DNA of 60,233 bases from a bacterium (GTDB lineage: Bacteria; Campylobacterota; Campylobacteria; Campylobacterales; Arcobacteraceae), in NCBI GenBank assembly GCA_018816105.1, contig JAHIWE010000143.1, positions 1 through 60,233 of the forward strand. The letters run 5' to 3'. Shown here piece by piece: positions 43,312 through 52,159 of the stretch. The notes under the pieces were generated by a model, which had not been told where the DNA came from, ran no database searches, and was given only the letters and a program-made list of their open reading frames with translations. The first letter of the stretch is position 1. Each line of letters begins with the position of its first letter. Position numbers and translations under genes: made by a program.

Positions 43312-44382
43312 TTGGAGACATTAAATAATAAACTATCTACATCTTTAGATACTGAAAAAATATTAAGCGAAATTCATTTATTAATTAGTTTTTATAATAA
43401 GTTTTTCACTATTGAAGATATCTTTACCAGTGAACTAAGTGGGAAAACAAGAATTAATAGACAGTTATTTAATGAGAATGATGAATTAATTCAAGAATCA
43501 ATAGCTAAAATAAATTTGATTTTAGATGATTATTTAGTTTTTATTCGACAGGAAATGAAAAATATTTTAGCTAAATATGGTGAATATGAGAAATCGGAAT
43601 TAACAAATTTGATTTTTGATGATAAAAACTTTGTTGAAATATTAGAATTAAACTTAGACTCAAAAGGTATTGTTGGAGAGACAAAACAAAGATGTTTAGG
43701 TGATATTGGAAAACTAATTGAACATAAAAATAAAGTTTTTAACTTAAAATACTTTATTGATATGTTTGATACTTCAATCTTTGATAGATACATAAATAAA
43801 TTAGGTGTTGAAGATTTAATAAATAGTACTATTATCTTTGAAATTATTGATTCTTATGGTCTTCAATTTAGAGAGCTTAATAAATTTCATCAAATAGTAA
43901 ATAATATAAATTATTTCACTGAAAAAGTATCAGATTTTAATAGTTTGAATTTTTTACTTGAATTACATAAAAGAAGAGTGGATAATTTTACTTATGCAAA
44001 TGTTCGATATAAAATGTTTATTGATTATGATATAAATGCATCATTAATTAAACCAGTACATTTAAATAAAGTATATTTAGAAAATATATTATCATGTTTA
44101 ATTGAACAATCATGTATGGATCTTGTAAAAAAAGAGTTAAAAAAAGGAAAAATCCAAAAACAAATTGATGTAAAAATTAGTTTGAATAAGGGAAATCTAG
44201 AAATGATTGTAAAAAACAATGGATTTGAAATCAAGAATATTTACAATTTATTTATTTCTGATTCTGAAAATAAGCATATTTTAGATGCCAAAAACTTTGC
44301 AAATGTACTGGGTGCTAAACTGGAAGCTTCAAGTCCTGAAAATGAAGGTATGCAATATACTTTAACTATGAAGTTAAAATAA
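43312..44382 (+). CDS. Protein with a degenerate histidine-kinase-type ATPase domain
   Basis: I place the start at the TTG at 43312 (TAGGA 6 bases upstream), giving 356 residues; a TTG at 43294 is the other option. No signal peptide or membrane helix is seen. The first 240 residues are helical. The last 110 resemble a GHKL/HATPase_c fold: N-box-like LENILSCLIEQSC (about 254-266), a G1-like MIVKNNGFEI in which the usual Asp is Asn, and the closing GAKLEASSPENEGMQYTLTM. No His-phosphoacceptor motif or full G2 box is found, so it may bind but not hydrolyse ATP, or act as an anti-kinase. It is the last gene of the pilus-like operon. Confidence 0.5.
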   Translation: METLNNKLSTSLDTEKILSEIHLLISFYNKFFTIEDIFTSELSGKTRINRQLFNENDELIQESIAKINLILDDYLVFIRQEMKNILAKYGEYEKSELTNLIFDDKNFVEILELNLDSKGIVGETKQRCLGDIGKLIEHKNKVFNLKYFIDMFDTSIFDRYINKLGVEDLINSTIIFEIIDSYGLQFRELNKFHQIVNNINYFTEKVSDFNSLNFLLELHKRRVDNFTYANVRYKMFIDYDINASLIKPVHLNKVYLENILSCLIEQSCMDLVKKELKKGKIQKQIDVKISLNKGNLEMIVKNNGFEIKNIYNLFISDSENKHILDAKNFANVLGAKLEASSPENEGMQYTLTMKLK

Positions 44383-44385
44383 TCA

Positions 44386-44411
44386 AGAACCCCGAATAAA
44401 TTCGAGGTTCT
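44386..44411. terminator. Terminator at the end of the pilus-like operon
   Basis: AGAACC (44386-44391) pairs with GGTTCT (44406-44411), and an inner CGA/TCG stem closes the loop. It lies between the end of the plus-strand operon (44382) and the end of purT (44420, minus), so it may serve both. Confidence 0.65.
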
Positions 44412-44419
44412 AAATATCT

Positions 44420-45589
44420 CTAATTATCTTTAAAATTTCCAATAATTTCTTTTGCTTTTTGTAGTGCTATATCACTTGAGTCTTTGTCAAAAGCAAGGGC
44501 TACAGCCATTCTTCTTCCCACATGTGATTGAGGTTTACCAAATACTCTAACAAAAGAGTTTTTTGTAAATGATGAATCAAATATATCAATTATTGGATTA
44601 AATGTATCACCACTTGCTTTATATGCAGCACTTGCTCCACATCCATAATCAATATACTCTAAAGGTAAGCCTAAAACTGCTCTTACATGAAGCGCAAATT
44701 CACTTTGAGATTGAGTAATCATTGTAACCATTCCTGTATCATGAGGTCTTGGACTTACTTCTGAGAAATAAACATCATCCCCTTTTACAAATAATTCAAC
44801 TCCAAAAATACCACGTCCACCTAATCCCTCTGTGATTTTCTTTGCAACATCTTGTGATTTTTGTTTTGCAATATCACTCATATTCATAGGTTGCCATGAG
44901 AAGATATAGTCACCATCTTGTTGAATATGACCTATTGGTTCACAAAATACTGTATCTTTACCATTTCTAGCTGTTAACATAGTGATTTCATAATCAAAAG
45001 AAATAAACTCTTCAACGATTAGTTCACTAGCATCTCCTCTAGCTTCTTTTGCTAATTCCCAAGATTTTGGTAAATCAGCAGCAGTTTTAGCGATACTTTG
45101 ACCATGACCAGATGAACTCATAACAGGTTTAATAACACAAGGAAAACCGATATTTAAAGCAGCTTTTTCTAATGCTTCAAAAGTTGTAACAAACTCATAT
45201 TTACTTGTAGGAAGTCCCATTTCAACAGCTGCAAATTCTCTAATATTTTTTCTATTCATAGTTTTATTAACAGCATCTGCATTTGGAATTACATGATAAC
45301 CTTCATTTTCAGCCGTAAATAGTGCTTTTATATTTATAGCTTCAACTTCAGGAAGTATATAAGTTGGTTTTTCTCTTCTTATTACATCAAGAATCTCATT
45401 TTCATTTTTCATATTTATTGTATATGATTTATTTGCTACAAGTTGCGCAGGAGCGTTGTTATAACTATCAACAGCTATTGTTTCGATTCCAAGTCTTTGT
45501 GCTTCAATTATAACTTCTTTACCTAGTTCGCCGCTTCCTAGAAGCATTATTTTAATAGAGTCTGATTTTAATGGTGCAGTAAATTTCAT
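44420..45589 (-). CDS. purT: Formate-dependent phosphoribosylglycinamide formyltransferase
   Basis: PurT (389 residues) makes formyl-GAR from GAR, formate and ATP, the folate-independent route for this step of purine synthesis. It is an ATP-grasp protein. Motifs are [20 protein letters not shown], the GAR-binding [16 protein letters not shown], the ATP lid [14 protein letters not shown] (about 155-168), [20 protein letters not shown] and [15 protein letters not shown]. Length is normal. Confidence 0.95.
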   Translation of the reverse strand: MKFTAPLKSDSIKIMLLGSGELGKEVIIEAQRLGIETIAVDSYNNAPAQLVANKSYTINMKNENEILDVIRREKPTYILPEVEAINIKALFTAENEGYHVIPNADAVNKTMNRKNIREFAAVEMGLPTSKYEFVTTFEALEKAALNIGFPCVIKPVMSSSGHGQSIAKTAADLPKSWELAKEARGDASELIVEEFISFDYEITMLTARNGKDTVFCEPIGHIQQDGDYIFSWQPMNMSDIAKQKSQDVAKKITEGLGGRGIFGVELFVKGDDVYFSEVSPRPHDTGMVTMITQSQSEFALHVRAVLGLPLEYIDYGCGASAAYKASGDTFNPIIDIFDSSFTKNSFVRVFGKPQSHVGRRMAVALAFDKDSSDIALQKAKEIIGNFKDN

Positions 45590-45601
45590 TTTTTTCCTTT
45601 T

Positions 45602-46366
45602 TTAATGATTTTGTTTATAATATCTATAGTCGTATGTTTGTAGATTATTTAGTAAAATTAAATCTTTTAATATTATCAAATAATCTTGAGCAATTCCTGA
45701 ATAGTTTAGCATAGTTTGAGAAAGAGTTAGTCCATCTGGTTCTTGATTTTCTTTTCTTTGTTCATATCTTCTATCTTGAAAAGATCTATATGCAAAATTT
45801 CTATTTAGGTTTAGCATATAGGCACTTGTAGATTCTTTTATATTTTGAAATATTCTTATAAAATGAGATGATCCAAGTGATCTTTTTTTTGGAATTAGTC
45901 CAATTTCAGGATTATAAGTCCAATGCCCAAAGATATTACTAGCTTCTTTTACAAATCTACTTTTCCCCCAAGCACTTTCAACTGCTGCTTGAGCAATAGC
46001 AAGAGATGGTGGAACAATATCAACTTTTTTGAGATATTCTTGTAAGGTGTAAATATGTTTGATTTTGTATTTTTGTTTTATTTCTAGAAGTTTTAGGAAG
46101 CTTGGTGAGTCAAAGTCTATATTCAAAATATTTGAACTTAATATATCTTTGACAAAATGCCTCTCATTTTTTATTTTGTTGTTTTCTTTGGCGATTATTT
46201 CATACATATGATTAAAAAAGTAGTTTTTAGCTTCATTTATATCACTGATTTCATAATACTCATTTGGAAAACCTTTTCCTAAGCTTTGACTTTGAATAGA
46301 GCTAACTAAACAAAGACTTAGGATTAGTTTTTTTGAGTGGTTAATTAAAAATTTAAAGAATAACAT
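45602..46366 (-). CDS. Exported Bax-like N-acetylglucosaminidase-domain protein
   Basis: The 254-residue protein has a signal peptide (KLILSLCLVSSIQSQS) and a glucosaminidase/FlgJ-type lysozyme-like domain. The catalytic Glu is in LAIAQAAVESAWGKSRF (about residues 122-138), followed by ASNIFGHWTYNPEIGLIPKK and SAYMLNLNRNFAYRSFQDRR. The GxWTYN-type segment is characteristic of the Bax family. It probably cuts the glycan strands of peptidoglycan in the periplasm. It lies in a minus-strand run with dapF and coaE. Confidence 0.8.
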   Translation of the reverse strand: MLFFKFLINHSKKLILSLCLVSSIQSQSLGKGFPNEYYEISDINEAKNYFFNHMYEIIAKENNKIKNERHFVKDILSSNILNIDFDSPSFLKLLEIKQKYKIKHIYTLQEYLKKVDIVPPSLAIAQAAVESAWGKSRFVKEASNIFGHWTYNPEIGLIPKKRSLGSSHFIRIFQNIKESTSAYMLNLNRNFAYRSFQDRRYEQRKENQEPDGLTLSQTMLNYSGIAQDYLIILKDLILLNNLQTYDYRYYKQNH

Positions 46367-46372
46367 TTAATT

Positions 46373-47113
46373 TTAAATAGTTGTTATAAAAACTTTTTTC
46401 ACAGCACCTTTAAAATAAATAGTGCCATTTTTCTTTGAAAGAGTTAATTGTTCACCACTTTTTGGGTAAACAAAAGTACTATCTCCTACAAGTTTTAAAT
46501 TATTTGCTCTTAAAAAACAAGCAGCCATTCCTGTACCACAAGCCAAAGTTTCACCTTCAACTCCTCTTTCATAAGTTCTTACTTTTATGATTCCATCTTC
46601 TATTTTTGCAAAATTCACATTTGCGTTGTGCTTATATCTCATTTTTGCACATAAGTCATGATTATAAGAGTTTAAATCATCAACAATTGCAACCAAATGA
46701 GGAACTCCTGTATCTACTAAATACCAAGTAAAACCATCTTCTTCAAACTCTTCTTTTACTACAAGAGGAGCCGTTAGTTGTGTTTCTACTATATTTTCAT
46801 CCACTATTGATTTTATAAGTCCTGCACCTGTTAAAAATTGTATTTCATTTGAATTTACTAGATTATTTGTAAAAGCATAGTGAGAAACTGCTCTTGTAGC
46901 ATTTCCACACATTGCAGCATGGCTTCCATCACTATTGTAAAATAACCATTTGAAATCAGCATCGCTGCAAGGAACTAAAACTACAAGTCCATCAGCACCA
47001 ATTCCTTCTGTTCTATTACATAGTCTTATGGCATCACTTGAATAATCTTTTTCAATAAATGAGTGAGTAATAACAAAGTCATTTCCACTTGCACTATATT
47101 TTGTATATGTCAT
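46373..47113 (-). CDS. dapF: Diaminopimelate epimerase
   Basis: DapF (246 residues) converts LL- to meso-diaminopimelate for lysine and peptidoglycan synthesis. The two catalytic Cys are in AAMCGNATRAVSHYA (about residues 68-82) and ETLACGTGMAACFL (about 190-203). The N-terminus TKYSASGNDFVI is the family signature. It overlaps coaE by 4 bases. Confidence 0.95.
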   Translation of the reverse strand: MTYTKYSASGNDFVITHSFIEKDYSSDAIRLCNRTEGIGADGLVVLVPCSDADFKWLFYNSDGSHAAMCGNATRAVSHYAFTNNLVNSNEIQFLTGAGLIKSIVDENIVETQLTAPLVVKEEFEEDGFTWYLVDTGVPHLVAIVDDLNSYNHDLCAKMRYKHNANVNFAKIEDGIIKVRTYERGVEGETLACGTGMAACFLRANNLKLVGDSTFVYPKSGEQLTLSKKNGTIYFKGAVKKVFITTI

Positions 47114-47700
47114 ATAATTTCTCCGATGATTCTTTCTATTTCTTCTTGTAAATGTTTTAAATTTTTTGAATTATCTATTACCATATCTGCTAACTTCTTC
47201 TTTTCTTCTATATCCATTTGATTTGAGATTTTTAATTTAGCTTCATTTTCATCTATATTATCTCTTTTCATTAGTCTTTGTATTTGAATATCTTTTGGAG
47301 TATAAATTACTAATGATTTTGAAATAGGATAGTTCATTTTCTCAAAAAACAAAGGAATATCTACAAAATATGGTTTATTTTGGCTTTCAAATATTCTTGA
47401 TTCTTTAATGATTTCTTCTTTGATTAGTGGGTGAAGAAGGGCTTCTAGTTTTAGTTTATTTTCTTCATTTGAGAATATAATTTTCCCCAACTCTTTTCTT
47501 AAAACTTTCCCATTTTCTACATATTTATCGCCAAACATAGTAGATATTTTATTAGAATTTTCATCCAATAATCTATGTGCTATTACATCAGCATCAATTG
47601 TTAGAAAACCGTGAAGCTTAAATAAGTTACAAACAGTGCTTTTGCCTGTTGATATACCGCCCGTTAAAGCGATTGCGTTTTTAAATAAATCATTACTCAT
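47110..47700 (-). CDS. coaE: Dephospho-CoA kinase
   Basis: CoaE (196 residues) performs the last step of coenzyme A synthesis. The P-loop is ALTGGISTGKSTVCNLF (about 12-28). DADVIAHRLL, the CoA-domain segment ALLHPLIKEEI, FVDIPLFFE and QIQRLMKRDNIDENEAKLKI complete the P-loop kinase pattern. It overlaps dapF by 4 bases. Confidence 0.95.
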   Translation of the reverse strand: MSNDLFKNAIALTGGISTGKSTVCNLFKLHGFLTIDADVIAHRLLDENSNKISTMFGDKYVENGKVLRKELGKIIFSNEENKLKLEALLHPLIKEEIIKESRIFESQNKPYFVDIPLFFEKMNYPISKSLVIYTPKDIQIQRLMKRDNIDENEAKLKISNQMDIEEKKKLADMVIDNSKNLKHLQEEIERIIGEII

Positions 47701-47749
47701 AGAAGAGATTCTACAATAATAATGATTTATTTATATTTAATATCTAAAA

Positions 47750-48298
47750 TTATCTTTTTGCAATACCAGTTAGTGCTTTGTGCTCACTTGCTGGAAATAC
47801 AAAAGATGCATTATGAATCTCAGCAGAATAGTAATTTAAACCATCTAGTAAGTCTGCTCTTTGAAGATTTATATCAGCTGTTGGATGATATCTTTTTGAA
47901 GCAATAATCGAAGTGTTATGACCAAATTTAAATGGCATAGCAATCCAGAATTTTGTTCCAACTAGTTTTAAATCTGCAAATAATTGATCTTCATCTCTTG
48001 AGAATGCTTTTGAAGCAAAAGAGATTAACCCATCTTCTTTTAAAATTCTTTCAATGTTAGCTAGTAATAATTCATCAATTTTAACATCAGTTAAAATTAC
48101 AACATCAATATTTTTTTCATTTTTAGAAGTTAATAATGATGTATCTCCAAATTCAATATTTGAAACTTTATTATGTTTAGCAGCCTGAGCTTTCATGTCT
48201 TCATTACTTGTACCAATAATTAGTACATTTGAAGCTTCTTTATGTGTACACAATGGTAAATGTACCATCATTTCATTAAATGCGTTAGTATCTTTCAT
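47750..48298 (-). CDS. Spermidine synthase-like protein lacking the usual glycine loop
   Basis: A 182-residue Rossmann-fold protein related to SpeE. NEMMVHLPLCTHKEASNVLI (residues 8-27) matches the segment that leads into the first beta strand of spermidine synthases. However, the N-terminal beta domain is missing and the normally conserved GGGDG loop reads IIGTSNEDM. The polyamine gatekeeper Asp region is also not clear. The C-terminal part (YYSAEIHNASFVFPASEHKA) does match the family. It could be an active minimal form found in this group or a protein that has lost the reaction. It is divergent from purM. Confidence 0.6.
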   Translation of the reverse strand: MKDTNAFNEMMVHLPLCTHKEASNVLIIGTSNEDMKAQAAKHNKVSNIEFGDTSLLTSKNEKNIDVVILTDVKIDELLLANIERILKEDGLISFASKAFSRDEDQLFADLKLVGTKFWIAMPFKFGHNTSIIASKRYHPTADINLQRADLLDGLNYYSAEIHNASFVFPASEHKALTGIAKR

Positions 48299-48332
48299 TA
48301 TATATAATCCTTAATATTTATAAACATTTTGC

Positions 48333-48338
48333 TATAAT
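48333..48338 (+). promoter_or_regulatory. Extended -10 element of purM
   Basis: TTTTGCTATAAT with the TATAAT at 48333-48338 lies 58 bases before the purM ATG, in the divergent gap with the SpeE-like gene. AAAAGGTG precedes the start. Confidence 0.5.
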
Positions 48339-48396
48339 ACCAAAAAAAATTTAAAGTAATCGCAGAATTAGAAAATAGAATAAGAAAAGGTGAATA

Positions 48397-49392
48397 ATGG
48401 CAACAGTTAGTTACAAAGATGCTGGGGTTGATATTGATGCTGGAAATCAGTTTGTAGAAAATATCAAACCTTATGTAAAATCAACAATGATTCCTGGAGT
48501 TTTAGGAGGAATTGGTTCATTTGCAGGTGCATTTGAATTACCAAGTGGTTATAAACAACCAGTAATTCTATCTGGAACAGATGGAGTTGGAACAAAACTA
48601 AAACTTGCAATTGATGCAAAAAAATTCGACACAGTAGGAATTGACTTAGTTGCTATGTGTTCAAATGATTTATTATGTAACTTTGGAGAACCATTATTTT
48701 TCCTTGATTATTACGCAACTGCTAAACTTGATGTTGAAGAAGCAACTCAAGTTGTTAAAGGTATTGCAGAAGGATGTATTAGATCTGAGTGCGCACTTGT
48801 TGGTGGTGAAACTGCTGAAATGCCAGGAATGTACAAAGAAGGTGATTTCGATTTAGCTGGTTTTTGTGTTGGAATTGCAGAAAAAGATGAATTAAACAGA
48901 ATTGATAAAATCAAAGCTGGTGATACTTTAATCGCATTACCATCTTCTGGTGTTCATTCAAATGGATTCTCACTTGTTAGAAAATTACTTTTAGAAAAAT
49001 TAGGAATGTCTTTAGATGACGATTTCCAAGGTAAAGCACTTAAAGATGTTTTATTGGAGCCAACTAGAATTTATGTAAAAGAGTTCAAAGCTAATAAAGA
49101 TAAAATCAATGCTTTAGCACATATCACAGGTGGTGGAATTACAGAAAACTTACCAAGAGTTTTACCTGATAATTTAAAAGCAGTTGTAAAAAGAGCAGAT
49201 ATAAGAGTTTTACCAATTTTCCAATTTATGGCTGAACATGTAGAACTAGAAGAGATGTATAGAACATTTAATATGGGTGTTGGTATGGTTTTAGTTGTAA
49301 GTGAGCAAAATGTTGAATCAATACTTGCAAACACTGATGGTTATGTTATTGGTCATATTGCTGATGGTGAAAAAGGTGTAGAATTTATCTAA
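48397..49392 (+). CDS. purM: Phosphoribosylformylglycinamidine cyclo-ligase
   Basis: PurM (331 residues) closes the imidazole ring to make AIR in purine synthesis. Motifs are VSYKDAGVDIDAGNQFVENI, LSGTDGVGTKLKLA, VAMCSNDLLCNFGEPLFFLD, LVGGETAEMPGMY, GVHSNGFSLVRKLL and AHITGGGITENLPRVLP. Length is normal. It stands alone between a divergent neighbour and a clear terminator. Confidence 0.96.
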   Translation: MATVSYKDAGVDIDAGNQFVENIKPYVKSTMIPGVLGGIGSFAGAFELPSGYKQPVILSGTDGVGTKLKLAIDAKKFDTVGIDLVAMCSNDLLCNFGEPLFFLDYYATAKLDVEEATQVVKGIAEGCIRSECALVGGETAEMPGMYKEGDFDLAGFCVGIAEKDELNRIDKIKAGDTLIALPSSGVHSNGFSLVRKLLLEKLGMSLDDDFQGKALKDVLLEPTRIYVKEFKANKDKINALAHITGGGITENLPRVLPDNLKAVVKRADIRVLPIFQFMAEHVELEEMYRTFNMGVGMVLVVSEQNVESILANTDGYVIGHIADGEKGVEFI

Positions 49393-49410
49393 TATTTTTT
49401 AGATAAATTA

Positions 49411-49453
49411 AAAAAGGTGAGTTTACACAGTTATTTTACTGGCTCACCTTTTT
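49411..49453. terminator. Bidirectional terminator between purM and the diguanylate cyclase gene
   Basis: AAAAAGGTGAG (49411-49421) pairs with CTCACCTTTTT (49443-49453), an 11-bp stem with A and T tracts on the two sides. It serves both convergent genes. Confidence 0.85.
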
Positions 49454-49467
49454 TTATGTTTACACTA

Positions 49468-50958
49468 TTATGAAATGGCTTTTGAAGTTAATCTATTTCT
49501 TCCTTCTTTTTTTGAAGTGTATAATAAATCATCAACAATCTTATACATTTCATCCGTGTTCAATAAATGATTTTTGTCAAATATTGTAGCCCCTGCTGAA
49601 ATAGTTAAATAATCTGAAATTTCATTTGTCTTATGAGGTATTTTTAACTCTTCTATTTCTTTGATTATTTTTTGAGTAAATGCATCTAATTTTAAAAGAT
49701 TTTCTTGATAAGTTAAAATTACAAATTCTTCTCCACCAATTCTAAAGGCATGGTCATAACTTCTATTTGTTTTATCCTGAATTATTTGGGATACTGCTTT
49801 TAGTGCTTTATCTCCTGATTGATGTCCGTAGCTATCATTGTATTGTTTAAAAAAGTCAATATCTAACATAATCATACTTAATGACTTATGGTCTCTTTTT
49901 GCTCTTTTAACTTCTTTATCAAAAATAGTTTCAAAGTAATTTCTATTATTCAATCCTGTTAATGTATCAATGATTGCTATTTCTTCTATTTTTTTTCTAT
50001 CAGTTATATTTGTAAGAAAAATGTTGAAGTATTTTAATTTAAATTTATTATCAAGTGCAGGAAAAATTTCCATATTAAACCAAATAGTCGATCCATCAAT
50101 TATGATATATACTTCTGAAGTAAACTCTTTTGCAGAATAAATAATATTTTCAAAAAGCTCAAATTGACTTTTATCTGTGAAAAAATATTCATTAGTAGTA
50201 TTTATTATATTTTCTTTCTTCTCATTTAAAGTACGACATAAAGCATTACTAATCTCTATAATTCTTTTATCAAGACTTAATTGTGCCATTAATATATTTT
50301 GATCAATTAAATAAAGTTGTTTATTGTTTGATTCATTTGCTTTTAAAAGTGTATTAATAACATAAAGTATAATTAATGCTGAAATTAATACTGTAATTGA
50401 AATTACAGTTACAACGTATTTAACGCCACTATTTTTTAAAGATTGTTTATAAAACTCATTTGCCTTATTAAGTGCAAAATCTTTTAATACTTTTATATGT
50501 TCATGAATTTTATTTATATAAATAGCTGATTCTTCTTTTGTAATTGTTATTGCTTCATCAATTTTATTCTCATACATTTTTACAAGAACTTTCTCTCTAA
50601 TTTCTTTCCATTTTATAAAAGTTTGATAAGATGTATCTATATCTTTTTTATTACCTAGATAATTTTTGTAAATTACATCAAAATTTTTTAAAACTTTATC
50701 TTCTTCATGTTGGATATTTTCTGCAATTTTAATTATCTCCAGAGGATTTACACTTAATACAATATCTTTCATATTTTTGTGAATAGTAATAATACCAGTT
50801 TGAATATCAGAAAGTGCATTATTAACTATAAAAGGGTGAGAATACATTTTTTGTGTATTTAATGATAATTCATTCATTTTAGATACAGTTAAAAAAGCAC
50901 TAATAATAGCAATTATAATAATAAGTAGAAAACTAAAAAATAGTTTTTTTATGTTCAT
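49468..50958 (-). CDS. Membrane-bound diguanylate cyclase with periplasmic four-helix sensor and PAS domain
   Basis: A 496-residue protein. Domains in order are: TM1 (KKLFFSFLLIIIIAIISAFL, residues 4-23), a periplasmic helical-bundle sensor of about 155 residues of the MCP type, TM2 (TVISITVLISALIILYVINT, about 186-205), a PAS domain (QLYLIDQNILMAQLSLDKRI, then EVYIIIDGSTIWFNMEIFPA), and GGDEF (about 335-490). The active site is IGGEEFVIL (about 405-413). RSYD, 5 residues before GGEEF, is an intact inhibitory I-site. It should make cyclic di-GMP with product inhibition in response to a periplasmic signal. Confidence 0.92.
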   Translation of the reverse strand: MNIKKLFFSFLLIIIIAIISAFLTVSKMNELSLNTQKMYSHPFIVNNALSDIQTGIITIHKNMKDIVLSVNPLEIIKIAENIQHEEDKVLKNFDVIYKNYLGNKKDIDTSYQTFIKWKEIREKVLVKMYENKIDEAITITKEESAIYINKIHEHIKVLKDFALNKANEFYKQSLKNSGVKYVVTVISITVLISALIILYVINTLLKANESNNKQLYLIDQNILMAQLSLDKRIIEISNALCRTLNEKKENIINTTNEYFFTDKSQFELFENIIYSAKEFTSEVYIIIDGSTIWFNMEIFPALDNKFKLKYFNIFLTNITDRKKIEEIAIIDTLTGLNNRNYFETIFDKEVKRAKRDHKSLSMIMLDIDFFKQYNDSYGHQSGDKALKAVSQIIQDKTNRSYDHAFRIGGEEFVILTYQENLLKLDAFTQKIIKEIEELKIPHKTNEISDYLTISAGATIFDKNHLLNTDEMYKIVDDLLYTSKKEGRNRLTSKAIS

Positions 50959-51073
50959 TTAGGAGTCCGGTATTTTAATATTATTGAGAATAGCATTTTA
51001 TAATAGGTTATTATTTGACTCAAATCAATAAGAAAGCCTATTTTATCGTATTTGTATAATATATTTTTTATGA

Positions 51074-52096
51074 TTATTTTTTTAAGTAATATTGTAAAAT
51101 TTCTACAACTTTTGACGCATATCCCCATTCATTATCGTACCAAACTAATAGTTTAATCATATTTTGATTTTTAACATCAGTATATCTATGATCCAAAATA
51201 GTTGTTTTATGCTCTTTTTTAAAGTCACTTGAAACTAATGGCTCAAAGTTATTTAACATAACTGGGAATTGTTGATTTTTTTCATATTCACAAAATTTAT
51301 TTATAATTTCATCTTTTGTACATTTTTCTTTTATTGCTAAAGTTACATTTATAACTCCAACAGTATCTGTTGGAACTCGTAGTGAATTTGATGATATTAA
51401 ATCAGAATTGATTTTAGCTAATACATAAGAACAAGCAGTTATGGTTGTTGTTTTATTTGGAATTATATTTTGTGTTGAAGATCTTCCAAATTCAAAGTTA
51501 TATTCAACATCTCTTGTTTGACTTGAAACAAAGTTACCATCTAAAACCCTTTGATGATTTAAAAGTGGATGAATGGTTACTATATCTCCACATAAAATTT
51601 CATAATTTTCATCAATAATTTTAAGTGCTGGAAGTAGGGCTGTTGCATTACATGAGCTTGTTGATATGATTTTGTGAATATTTAAATCAAGGTTTTGTTC
51701 ATTTACCCCTAAAATGATATTTATATCAGCTTGTGAACTTGGATGTGTTAGAAATATGGCTTTGACAGGAAGATTTTTTAGAAGATTAATATCCTCTTTT
51801 ACTCCACTTGCATCTATAATAATATCTATATTTGATAAATCAATATCAATTAAATTTTTATGATTTAATATTTTGATTTTTGAGCAAGAATTTTCAATAA
51901 AGTTATTTTGTACTACTTTGAATTTATCTGAAATATTTCCATATGTTGAATCATGATTTATAGAATAAACAATATTTTCAAGATATGGATTTATCTCATT
52001 AATAGCAATTATTTCAAAGTTTTTATTTTCAAGCATTATTTTTAAAATAGCTTTACCAATACGACCTACACCATTTAACAGAACTTTTGTTTTCAT
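51074..52096 (-). CDS. GAPDH-family dehydrogenase (glyceraldehyde-3-P or erythrose-4-P), unusual active-site motif
   Basis: The 340-residue protein has the GAPDH fold: NAD-binding VLLNGVGRIGKAILKIML at the N-terminus, catalytic Cys in STSSCNATALLPALK (about residue 150), catalytic His in VTIHPLLNHQRVLDG, and the C-terminal WYDNEWGYASKVVEILQYY. The canonical active-site motif is SCTTNCLAP; here TTN-C is replaced by NATAL. The cofactor-ribose segment IAINEINPY recalls the INELAD form of erythrose-4-phosphate dehydrogenase (Epd). The enzyme may thus serve pyridoxal phosphate synthesis rather than glycolysis, or both. It is alone on its strand, with no sugar-metabolism neighbours. Confidence 0.75.
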   Translation of the reverse strand: MKTKVLLNGVGRIGKAILKIMLENKNFEIIAINEINPYLENIVYSINHDSTYGNISDKFKVVQNNFIENSCSKIKILNHKNLIDIDLSNIDIIIDASGVKEDINLLKNLPVKAIFLTHPSSQADINIILGVNEQNLDLNIHKIISTSSCNATALLPALKIIDENYEILCGDIVTIHPLLNHQRVLDGNFVSSQTRDVEYNFEFGRSSTQNIIPNKTTTITACSYVLAKINSDLISSNSLRVPTDTVGVINVTLAIKEKCTKDEIINKFCEYEKNQQFPVMLNNFEPLVSSDFKKEHKTTILDHRYTDVKNQNMIKLLVWYDNEWGYASKVVEILQYYLKK

Positions 52097-52159
52097 TATT
52101 TATAAGACCTAGACTAATTTTTTAGCTCTTATTGTATCATAAAAGAAAAATTTAACTAA

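Noticed and set aside
27968-44382. Conventional type II secretion system or Tad pilus
   Set aside because: No GspG-type pseudopilins, no prepilin peptidase, no TadA/RcpA-type proteins; the lipoprotein secretin and gene order are closer to type IVb pili, though subunits differ.
27530-44411. Integrated genomic island using tRNA-Arg as attachment site
   Set aside because: The locus does follow the tRNA, but no integrase is present and no copy of the tRNA 3' end is seen near 44382-44420. Base composition is not obviously different.
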